A stretch of DNA of 64,000 nt. It comes from Pyrocephalus nanus (Eukaryota > Chordata > Aves > Passeriformes > Tyrannidae). The position numbers were made by a program, and so were the translations under genes. Below the pieces are notes generated by a model. The model did no database searches. It saw only the letters and a program-made list of their open reading frames with translations, and was not told the DNA's origin. Each line of letters begins with the position of its first letter. Position 1 is the stretch's first letter. The stretch is taken from contig CM076267.1 of the NCBI GenBank assembly GCA_038380795.1, positions 8,105,501-8,169,500 on the forward strand. Reading direction: 5' to 3'. Below, piece by piece: positions 29,001 to 41,000 of the stretch.

Positions 29001-32000
29001 ATATACATATGAAAAAGTGGAGTATTAGCAAACAAGATTTGGGTTTTGCTTTCCACCTCAGTAGCAGGGCACTTTGACCAGGGCTTGAGAAGGGAGAGAG
29101 GGAGAGAGGAAAGAGGAGGAAAAGACAATGCGATTTTAAACCTGAAATTCACCTAATAGGCCTTTGCAGTGCAAATTAAATGTTAAGTGCATATAAGTTT
29201 CTAAGTGTATGTAGGCTTTGTCCCCTTAGCTGGAGGGTAGATGTGGCATATAAGATCTAACATGCTGTTTGGCTGCAGTCACTGCTCCAGAGTTACTCCA
29301 AGACTCTGGTGAAAAGTGATCTTTCCTGTGTCACATTTTGCCAGAGTCTGTTTTTGTGTGGTCTTGTCTCTGCAGAACTTTTGTGCTGGTGGCTGGTTTC
29401 ACTGACTCAGAATAAAAGGTGTTTTTGATGAGTGAGGTTCATAATGTTACTGTAAATTTGCATCACCAGTGACTACTTTTGTATGGTGTTAATGTGCTCT
29501 CTGGATCAATAGGGTTACAACAGCATTAACAGAATTTGGAAATAGGTAAAGCGGAGGAAGTTTGGTGCTGTCTGGTTTGGTTTTTTTCCAGAGCACTGAA
29601 AGCCAGTAGCCATTTCAAAGGTCCATGACTATAATAAGGCTCCTGTATTCGTGCAAGGATGAACACAGGTAAATTTCAACCTGCAGCACATGGTTCTTGT
29701 TGTGCCTGAGCGGCTGAATCCTGGAAGGGAACCAGTCACTAATCTCGTCCTGGTGTGAAACCTGGATATGAACTAAGTACAGTTCCTTGCAGACACAAGC
29801 TCAAGTTAAAAACCAGACCCTGAATATCCTGTAATCTTAATCACAGGGATTTTGTGAACATTCATCCATTAACAGTTGCAAAGCGTTCTGCAATGGTCAA
29901 ATAGTAGATTTTTATATTGCTGCATTAAAGTTTATGTCCATCTGCATGGCTGGACTATCTAACAGTTCTCATGTAGAAACCAGTTATGTCAGGTAGCACC
30001 ATTTTACTTTCCAGAATTGTGATTCGTAGCCCATAAAATCTTGAAAGATTAAAACACTTTCCTTTTTTTTCATTTGTTCTCCTAAACCACTAATACATTT
30101 CACACTCAGTTTCCTTCTGATATAATGCATACACTATAGCTATAGATTGGATGGCTCTACGGTAATTGCCTGAAAGAGTGATTATCATCTTTTTTCTATA
30201 TAATTAAGATCGAAGTTTAAATTTCAGATCCTTGATTTTCTCATTATGGTTCACCTTACTCATTAAAAAAGTTGGAAGATACACTTCTTGGTAACACACA
30301 GGAAATGATTAAGTAAAGACATTTAATCTGGGTAATAAAATCAGAGTAGATAATCATTCTTTATTTTGCCTTGAACATAATTAACCTCATTTCTTCAAAT
30401 CTGTAGATAATGTATCTTAAATGTCAGTATGTATTATTTAGCGCCATTTAAAATTGTCCAGTATTGTGGATATTGTAAAACTGAATCAGTGGAAGGCTTG
30501 TTCTGATATTTGAGGGAAAAAGACCCAGGTATTCTCCAGTGTAACAGTGAATTGTCTCCAAGAGGTTTCTTTTTGTTTGTTTGTTTACTTGTTTTCTTAT
30601 ATATTGGTAATAAACAGGAATTGGTTTACCTGTTGTTGAAATTAGGAAAGTTTTAGGCCTTCCACAGGCAATCAAACCTGTTTATGCCTCCAGTGAATAC
30701 ACTCTCGGGACTGATTGCAAGAAAAGACAATAGGGTTTGAAGAGAATTTTTTTTTGCAGCTTTGAGAACAAGTCATTAAAGGCTAGAAGAAATATAGAGA
30801 GGCTTAATGCAAGTGTTGGGAAATATTCAAGATCTGAGGTATGGTAACACTGCCAATTAATAGCTATCTTGTGTACCTTTCTCTTGTTGTAAAGGATATT
30901 GCTCTTTTTAACTGGCAGCTGTTGCAAGAGAAGGAACAATGCTTGGCTGCATGGTGAAGTGTAAAAATATTTTGTGAAAACTTTACTTTTTAGGGGATCC
31001 CTAAGTCAGGTGAATAATTCATGAATTGCCAGCTATCCATTTCATGCCTGTATTCATCCTGCCTCTGCAGAGCATGCCAGTGTTTCACTCATCTTTTGTG
31101 TTTCTGTTACATCAAAGTATTTGATGAACAGTCTTTTCTTTTTTACTCTTTTAGATTTTCTTCCCCATTCTTTGAACTTTGTAATAATTCTCAAAGCCTG
31201 GAGGGAGGATTCATTTAGTTTGGTTTAATGGAGAAATAGACTGGAGGCTCATTCCAGCTGTTTCATGGGCAGTAGCAGTCCTGGCGCTGTGGGCAGTGAT
31301 GAATCTGTTCACTCCCTTTCTCTTCAGTCTTGTCCACGCAAAAGTCTTGGGGAATCATTGAGCTAAGATCCATCCTCTTTCAGCTTTCCCTATTTCCTAT
31401 TCCCCTACAGCAGTATATATCTTGCTAGGTGAATAAAATGCTCATTTAATCTTCCATAGCAAAAAAAGGCAAGAGGAGATTCAAAACTTCACCTCCTTTT
31501 CCAATGACACAGGACAGGGTTACATCTCTTGTTCTCAAAATTGTATTTTTAAGGTCTTCAGCCTTAAGGGTTTCAGAAAGATGTTTTAAGAATAAAAGCT
31601 TTATTTTTCATACTATCCTCTCTGCTTTACTACGCTCTCTGCTGTGGTCCCACCTATTGCATGTTTTCTACCCTCGTAATGGAATCTCTTCTGGTCACGT
31701 CTTTTAATTTCTTTAGCCATATTTCAGGCAGGAGTTGTAAACATGACCTGTCTTTAGTTGCAGTCTACTATATCTAAAAAGGGCATATGAAAAGAGAGAA
31801 AGCATTTGGGATTTTTTGTTCTCAGTGTTTGAGACTATTCAAGTTACCTATTTTTGACCAGTAATGGTGTATGCGCTTGGAAGATGATGCTTGTGGAAAA
31901 GGTGTTTATAAAATCTGAAAATTAAGTGGATCTTTCTATTATTTGCACCGCTTTTGCAAAATGATCTTTCCCCACTCGGTTTCACCATAAATAAAATATG

Positions 32001-35000
32001 ACTTTTATCAATAACATTTTTTTCCATAGGTTTTATTCTTTCAGTTGCAGTCTTTCTCACATATTTTCTGTCAAGTTACCTTTTCCATATGCTGCATCAA
32101 ATCCACTGGTTTTGCAGAAATAGAAAGAAATGTACTGGATATTAAGCAGTGATGACAGCAGTTATTTGGCATGCATCTTTTAAAATTGTCTTCCCTCCTG
32201 CTTGGTCAATCCTATAACTTCTAAAATCCCTGTTCAAAATCTTGTCAGTTAGCTTTTAAATGGTGCAAAATGTGGAACAAATTTGGCTGCAGTCATGATA
32301 GCAGAGTGGCAGAGGAGCGTTGCACAGAGGACAGCACAACAGTGGTAGCCTCTCACTGCATTATTCCCTGTAGGTTGGAACTCAAATCATGAACAGAGAC
32401 TTTAGTTTAAGCTTTTGGTTATAGAATTTGAAAGAACAGGTTCCTCTCCTTTCAGCAATCTATGAACTTATAACAAGCTGCCCCTTTTACCAGGCAGCCT
32501 TGAAAGAAGCATACAAATTACCCACTGAGGTCAACGATGTTGGTTTATTATTGATGGCTTCTGTCTATTTAAATGGTGCCTCGGTGGTGAACTCCAGCAG
32601 TGTGCCCCAGCCATCAGCACTTGTGCTGCCACAGTGGACTCCTGATCCGAGTGCAGTTGCTGTTGAAGACACGCACTGGGCAGCTCTGAACCTTGAAACT
32701 CAGGAGAAAAAAAGAAAAAAGGGGAAAGTGCAAGTGTTGTCACTTACAAGCAAGAAAAATGAATCAGGAGAAACAAGGCATAGTCTTCATTTGGATCATT
32801 CTGCTCTTTGACTCTGGAGATGATGGTCCTTAAGGAACTCTTGAGGGGTGTTGAAGAGCCTGTAGCTTTTCTTTGCCCTTTTGGTGTTGGCTTTGATTTG
32901 CCTGCAGTGCTTTGGCTAGTCCATGATTTTCTTAGGACCATCCATAGTCAGGTGGGAAGAAGACTTCTTTGTTTGTATTACACCTAAGTGTAAATGGCAC
33001 AGACCTTCTTGCAGTCTCACTAGTGGAGTTAAGAAGTAATTATCTGACGAGTGTACCACTGAACAGCAGTTAATTATAATTAGGCTGTGAATGGTGATAA
33101 GCACAAAACAAAATCTGAGCTTTGAGATAACTCTAAACCCAGAACAAACTACCGAAATCAGACTGTCCATCAGCATCAATCTTACTTTGTTACAGAGCCC
33201 TCAGGATGATGTTCAAACTTGCATAAAGAATTAATACCTTGCAGAAGCCCCATTTAAAAGGTTAGCAGTGGGGTCTAAATGGTGCATAGTTTATATGTTA
33301 TCTCTCTGTGGAGGACAGAAGCACACCTCAGATTATCAGCATCATTTTATAGTAGCAGCTGAAGAGTAAAGAGACCTCTTGGTGCTAATGGGAATTTTGA
33401 TATGTACCTCAATGGAAATAGCTTTAAATGCCTGTTACAGGTTACTTATATGGACATTCTTGAAATAAACTAGCCACTGGAAAATTGCTTCCAAAAGCAA
33501 TATGTCAAACAACCCATCATGCAGGACTGGAACATGTATAGTGTTTAAAGTCTGAATCTGAAAGTCGCCCAGCTTTGCCCTCCAAAATGGAGCTTGGGAA
33601 ACCGTCACTGTCAGTTTTCACCCACTGAGAATCCTGCTGAGGCTCTATTTGTTGTTCTGTTCTTAACAGAAGAAATTCTCTGCGGGTATCATTTTATGTT
33701 TGAAACACCTTTTGGTTTTAAGCACTTTCTGGTTTAGAGAAAGGGTTACAAATGTAATGGTTTTTGTCCTATTTGTGTCTAGACATATGGCATATAGATC
33801 TAGAATCTAGATATATAATGTGTAAAAAACAAATTAGTTTTAGTTTAGTATATTAGTTTTGTTCTTATATTAGATGGAGGGGAAGCAGGCTGACTCATGA
33901 TATTTTCACTTGTGTGGGGTGCATTAAGCTGTTGGAAAGTTACCTAGTCAACCATTTCTGACATTATCTTATTGTGGAAAGTTGGAAGAACTTAAAAGTA
34001 ATTATATCTGGTCTGAGGCTGCTTCTGTTGGAAGGAATGATAAATGCTTTGTGAAAACATCTGCGTCAATGTATAGTGCATCTGAAAATTTCGCTCTGTA
34101 CAATAAGCAGAAATTGAAAGTATTGTTCTGCTCCTGATTGTAAATAATAGTGATTATATACTTTCTGAATCGTGTCTTCTGCAGAGTTAACTTGACAGGA
34201 TTTCCAAATATTGTTCTGTATCATGAGCAGTTAATTGTAATCACAAATGAATTGGTTAAGGAAACAAAAAAATGTCCATTCTTTCTTTTATAAAGCCAAA
34301 TATAAGCCTGATGCACAAGATAATGGCAAATCAAGCATAACATATTATGGATGAGTCCATAACCAAGTAATCCTGTTTTCAGTGCATGATATAGCAACTA
34401 CATAGGTAGGTCTGACTGAATTTGAGAACATATGTGTTCATCATATGCTTGCTAATTAATTATGTGATTACCTTGGAGATAGTCTGTGTTACCCACAGCC
34501 AAAACCAGATATTGAATCAGCATGTTATTGTACATGTAAGACAGTAGTTACTGCAGGATATTTTTATCTCTCTTTCCTCCCCCAGGTTTACATGAGTCTC
34601 TTTGGCAAAATAATAATTTCTGTCTTCATCTTTCTTTCACCTTAGACGGGATATTCCCACAGACCATCCAATCTAATTTCCATACAGCCAGCACAGACAC
34701 TTTTACATTTTAATTTGCAGTCAACTGGCAGATGTAGCCTGCATAGAACAATTTCATATTTTGTACAACTTCATGGTAGCCTACTCTTTTATTCTGTGTT
34801 TATCTTGGGGGAAAAATAATGACAAGCATCCCTTTTAAAACTGACATTTTATTTTCTTTGTAAGGAAAACAGTATATTTGGCTTCAATGGCACATCTTAT
34901 TGTTCCTCTAGAAAATGCATTCTCCCATTCTATTCACCTTTTCTGATGTAAAACACCTTTTTTTTAATGTAATAAAATAAACTTATCACTCCTGCCTGCA

Positions 35001-38000
35001 TCCATTTCTTGCTATGAATTCGGATGGAGAAAATATAATTTTCTCCAGTGTATATTTCAGTCTTCTTTTTATTCTATTTCAAAAAATCCATTCAAGGGCA
35101 CAATAATGCAATTATTTTTGTTTTCTAAGATAACATGCTTCTTAATAGTATTATATATCCTACAAATGGTAATCAGGGTACAGAATGAATTCTCCTTTTT
35201 GTTTGTTTAGTGCAGCTTAACCAATTTTGCATGACCCTTCTCAGAACTGAGCCATTAGTGATTATGTGTTGAGTTTTTTTCACTATATTATAAGCAGCAC
35301 TAGTTTTCTGTTTCTTTCAACAAAGTATATTCAGGTATTGGCAGCACTGCGACATAGTGGTTATATAGTTAAAGAAATTATTTTGTTTGCTGCTGCTGCA
35401 GGGATAGCAGCACTAGCTAATGGGATGGTATCGATGGAAGTGACAGTAATTCAGCAGGATTGCATAACCGACTGAACTCTGCCATCTAGGCTGAATAAAA
35501 TATCGGAGATCGGCACAGTGCATCACATTGTCAATAGTCTTCGTTTGTGTCTGATGTGTTGGTATTTGCAGTGATGAAGCTCCAGGCAGCCAGTTGGTTA
35601 CAGATAAGTTTCACATTGACTGGGACTCAGTGCTTGTCAACTCTGATAATGTCATCGTAGCTCGATTTGATGGCAGAGGGAGTGGATTTCAAGGCCTCAA
35701 GATTCTACAGGAGGTCCACCGGTGCTTAGGATCAGTGGAAGTGAAGGACCAAATAGCAGCTGTAGAGTACGTATGTGCAAACTTTTCTTCTTTTTTACCC
35801 TTCTTATACCTTGATGAATGAGCATTTTCAACTGAAACTGCCCAGAATGTTTTCTTTCCATATTGAATGTTGTTAATATTTATTATAATGCTGTTTCAAA
35901 TTTTGAAGCAATGATGTTTTCATTACAAACAACAAATAGGAGATCAAAGAGGTGCATTTTTGTGTTGGTGCTTCTCTTTGATAAAGCTGACCCTGCTCTG
36001 TGCAATCTAAATATGCCATCTGAGCTAATTTGTTTTTGTCTACATCCCTCAGGAAAAATTCTTGTTGTACATGTGTTAATGATTAAATGCATTTGTGTTA
36101 CAGTATTTTAGGCCTATGCGATCAGATAGCACTCTAATTTTCACTGGAGAGATCTGGAGTAACAGCACAAAGCAAAGGGAGTTATAATGGTGTAATGAGA
36201 GCAGAATTTGGGCAAATGCCTGTTATTTCTCATTTACATTATCACCGTTAAATTGATATAAATCCACCAGCTGCAGACAAGAGTAATTTCCATCTATGAA
36301 GTAATCACATATAGCTTTGACAACACTCTTTACTCAGGGGGCACTTGTCTAAATGCCAAATACCAAGGCCTGGACTGACTTTTTCTGGGGTTTCCCAGGG
36401 AAAGACAGATTTAAAGCCAAATATTTTCTTCTTCTTCTTTTGAAAGTGGTTGATGCTTCAACCACTGCATGAGTAGGCAGCTGTGTCTGCTGCCTGGGCA
36501 GTAGGGCTCCTGGTGTTCACATTGGTCAGGAATGGGCAGCACTGAGCAGAGCAATTCAAGGTGACCCTCCTGGAAGGGCAATTGGAAGCAGCCCACACGG
36601 TCTGCTGTGAGACCTGATTTCCCTGCTCAAATCTCAGGATGTTTTAGGCTAAATTTAATCTGGCCCCTCATGGGATGCCCTGCATGGGAAAAAAGGAGGG
36701 TGCCCCTGGCTGATAGGAGGTGCTGCAGCTGGCTTTGTCTCCTCAAGAGCTAGTTGGATTTTCCTCTCAGGTTATTCTGTCCTTTCTGTAAAAAATTCAC
36801 CATAGCTGGTTAATGGCCTTGGTGAGAGAATTAATTGTTTGTTTAATTATCTAGATTCAAGAAGTTCCATTCATCTTACCTTCCTTTGCTGTCAAAACAC
36901 TGGTCAAAGCCAGTCACTTAAGCTCTAGTCAGTGGAAAATCCTGGCATTTCTGGAGGGTTATTCTCCCTAGAGTGAGAGAGGTTTCCAACATGGTTGGGA
37001 AAGAATGGCTGTTCTGACAGTGTCTCTCTTCTGTCCTTTAAATGAAAAGCAGATGTAAATGGGTAATTTAGACAAGATGCTGAAATTCAGGTGTCAAATT
37101 AGATGAGATGAGCCTAACACCAACTGTTTGTCATATAGAGAAGGAATTAGGAAGCAAATCGCATTTCACAGTGCAGTACTACTTGTATGAATGTAATTTG
37201 TTCTTCTACCTGACCTGCATGTATGATGAATCCTTACTGTACAAATAATTTTCTTTAAATAGTATATTCAGCAAGTAAAATTCTCCCTTTTACTTTACCA
37301 AAGTAAAAAAAAAAAACACACCAAAACCAACAACTCTTTTTCTTTCAGATCACTATTGAAACAACCCTTCATTGATCCTAAGAGACTGAGTATATTTGGA
37401 AAGGTAATGTGCAAAAATAGCAGGATGTATCATAATAATTTTTTAAGAAAATAGTGTCAGTTCATAAATAAATATATTTCTCTATTTTCTTAAGACAAAT
37501 TCAGTTACTAAAAGAGGGGGGAAACCTTCAATAATTTACTGTCTGTTCTATATATTGTCTTTTTCTCAGAACAGGTATTTAATTCTATAACATCAGTTTT
37601 ATAGTACAGCAGTATTTCTGCTTCAGAATCTGAAGGAGAAAGTATTTGTTAAAAAAATCTGCTTTCTTTAGAAATTTTTGATGTGGGCTTGGTTTTTGTG
37701 AAAGCTTCTTTCTTAAAGTTTTATATTTGGGCTGAATTTAAATTGACAAAGTCACCCTAAACAGGCTTTTATATTTGAATGTTTTACTGACCCTTGAGCT
37801 CAGCCAAGTAACAACACTGTGGTACTGTCAACAACTTTCTTGTTGCACCAGTGAGAAGTCTTGCCTTTGCTATTTTATCAGCTGTCTTTGCTGTGTGGCC
37901 TGTCATTGCCCTTAGCATGAGGTAGAACGAGGCAAAGGCTTAACTTTTAGTAGCAAACTAAATAGCATTTCACTGATGTCTTAAAAAGCAGCCACTAGAA

Positions 38001-41000
38001 ACACCACACAACTGCTGCTTCATCTCTGAGCTGGCATGTGCAACCTCCTAATTTTTTAAAAGTTTTTTGATAAAAATGAAGCTGTTTTGTGCCTTTGAGC
38101 TGAAAGCAATAACAAACCATGATCAAGCACCCCCCCAGTCATCAGTTATATGAGCAGCATGCATTTCACTATGAAATGCCTTGGTTTTCATCCCCACGCT
38201 GCTGCTGACTTGCTGCATGGCCACAGGCAGGTCATTTAACCTGCTTGTCTCAGTCTGTCTGAACGCAGGACGAGGATATTGACATTTACCTCCTGCATGG
38301 TAGCATTTTAGAGACTGCCTAATGTTTGTGCCTATTATTAGCATTTCACAGGAACATGACCTTCCTCAAAGATCTGAGCTCCTGCCACACTCCTTGGAGC
38401 TAAAGAAACTGTTACTGCAAGAATTTTAGGAGGCGGGATTTGGTTTGTAGGGTGGCAGCCAGAGATTTTTAAGCTGAGGATATATAAGCTAGGCTGATTT
38501 CATCCATCAGAAGATTGTGGCCACATTTCTCTTCAGGTTTTAATACCTGTTACCAATGTATATGAAAATGCACATGCATAGAGACATCAACATTTCTCCA
38601 TATCCTCTTCCCAAATGATTAAAAATACTGTTTCTGAAATGATATCACTAAGCACCCTGAATTGCTCACTTGTTTCTGACTTTAGAAATTATTTCCAGAG
38701 CTACTTGAAAATTCCTACTTGTTTTCTGTCAGAGATTCAGTAGTATCCTGTTTCCTAAGAGTGATGCAATGAGAGTTACCACAGAGCATACACATAACTA
38801 TGGCTCTACATATCTGCCAAGACCTACCCCTGATTTTTTTTTTCTTTCACAAAATATTATTGATGACCATGTTCCTGTGCTTATTTTCTGATAGAAGTAT
38901 TGAGGAATGAAGAGTGGAAATATGAGAAAGCAAAGAGCAAAAACTCAGAAATTTGATAACCTTTCAACACTGCTTTGAAGTCAGGGAAATATCCCCTTTC
39001 CAAGTTAACCTTTCAGGGTTGTTTTGTACTGTCAAACAAAAATTCATAAAATTTAAAAGTCAGTTTTAGAATTAATTTAAAAAATCTATTTAACAGCTTC
39101 CTAGGGTTAATTGTCTTTTCTTCTTCTCTGCTTGTTTTAGAGTCAATTAAAAATCTACTTTAAAACTCATTTACTTTTTACTATGTACAACGTGATAGGG
39201 AAAATATTTTTTTTTCTATGCATTAAATTTGCCTTACTGATGGAAACAGAATATGCACTTTGCTTGAAAATAGGATGCCAGGAATGGCTTAATGTTGATC
39301 TCATAGAGCTGGACTCATGCACACTGTCAGGTAGCTTTTTAAGAGGTTCCAGAACTACACAGAAGTAAAGTCCTAGTCGCAGTCAATGATGTAAATGAGG
39401 CACAAGAGTAACAAGACTGTCCAGAAGGGCACAGTGTGGAAAATACCTACTTCTGACTGCCCCATTGCTTATCTCTAAGAGGGGTGCAAGCCCAAGTGAT
39501 ACATCATCCAAGGGCCTTTCTGAACTGTTAGACAGCAAGTTTTGGTTCCATGTAGTTTGTGGGTTTATTCATGGAAGTGAAAAGCAAATTTAAAAATGAG
39601 TTGCAATTCCACAGCCAACGTCCTTCTTGAAAATATGGTCATTAGCTTACACCCACAGAAACCCAGCCCAAGAGTGGGGCACCACATTCCTTGCACCAGG
39701 ATGTGTGGAGTATTTTCTGCGTAGTCATTGTGAAATGCTTCGGAAAATGGGATATCACTCTCCAGTGTTTTTGTCCTGGAAAGCCTGACTGGAAGCAAGG
39801 GCACAAGCACAAAGGAAAGAAATTCCCAGGAGAACTAAGCAAGCTCTTAGTGAAAACATGGCATAAATAATAAATAACCTGGCAATACCTATTCTAGGAC
39901 TAAAACTGTGCTGTTGGGAAAGTCACAAACAGAATATTAAACAAAAGTAGAAGAAGAGAAAACCTGGAGGCAGAGGAAAGTTGCTGTCCCCTTAAACTCT
40001 TTGAATTTTACAAGTTACTGTTGCCCACTCAGAAATTCTTTCTTAGGTGAAATCTACTCCTGCACATGGACAGATCCAGGCACCTCTTTTCTTCCTGGGC
40101 TGGAGTTTCCATGGGAAAGGAATAAGTCAGTTCTTCACACTCCCTTGAAAACTCAGCACTCGTTTTGTATTTCCTTCAGCGTGTCCATTCACATGTACTG
40201 TGGATTGGTTCCAAAGAATGTTTATCTCTGCTTATTTTTTCTTAAATAAGGTTAAAGGATTTTCAGATATTCCCATTCTTCCATAGAAATCATCTATTCA
40301 TTAAATATTTAGTCATGAAGAACAGGCAGCATTCATAAAAGTCCATGAGAAAACTTTAACCATATGATGCATAATATTCTTTTTTTTGTGTCAGCTGGTG
40401 TTTTGTATTTTGTTTTCCCTGATACGAGATAATTTTTTCTTTCTGAAATGTTTTGTGCCAACACAAAACAACTACAACAAAAAAAAAATACCTGAAAAAA
40501 ATCAACTTTTCAGCACTGATGAAGGGAAAACAAAAATGACAAATAGAGAAATTGGAAGAGCCCATAATATATGAGAAAATCATTGATCCCAGATGTGACA
40601 ATTCAGAATTTCGTTTTCTGTGGGTCTAGAGTGATTACAGGTATACAAAAATGGATTGCCAGTGTCATTCCAAGGAAAACTGTGGTCTCAAGTTAAAACT
40701 TTCAAAAAGCTTTCATGACTCTTTGTGTCACAACTTTTCCTGGAAAGGTCTATTATAGACTTTGCAGGAGAGATGGTGAAGAAATAGGGACAGATAAACA
40801 TGATGAGGCAAGGACAGACCTCCCCAGTTCTGCTCTATCTCTTTTAAATTCTTCATGCCGTCTATGCTGCCTGCTTTGTAGCAAAGCAGCCTCATGGATG
40901 CTGTTGTGGCCAGAAAGGGCATCCAGAGATCAGCATAATACTGAACAAAGTGCTTACATGCAGCTCTTATTTCTGCAAAACAGTGCAGAATCTGTATCAG

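Larger units (their letters stand above)
26464..35571 (+). other. DPP10: intron 12-13 (9.1 kb, longest complete intron)
   Basis: Mostly AT-rich and without recognisable transposable elements. It has an A17 tract at 28572-28588, a (TTTG)n stretch near 30571-30585, and a CpG cluster at 35350-35543 next to the acceptor. A 127-codon open frame at 32428-32811 lacks recognisable homology. Confidence 0.75.

Noticed and set aside
32428..32811. 127-codon open frame inside intron 12-13
   Set aside because: No recognisable family, low-complexity lysine-rich end, no splice or start context that supports an extra exon of DPP10.
33793..33820. Palindrome-like AGATCTAGAATCTAGAT sequence
   Set aside because: Short, AT-rich and imperfect; expected by chance in sequence of this composition.
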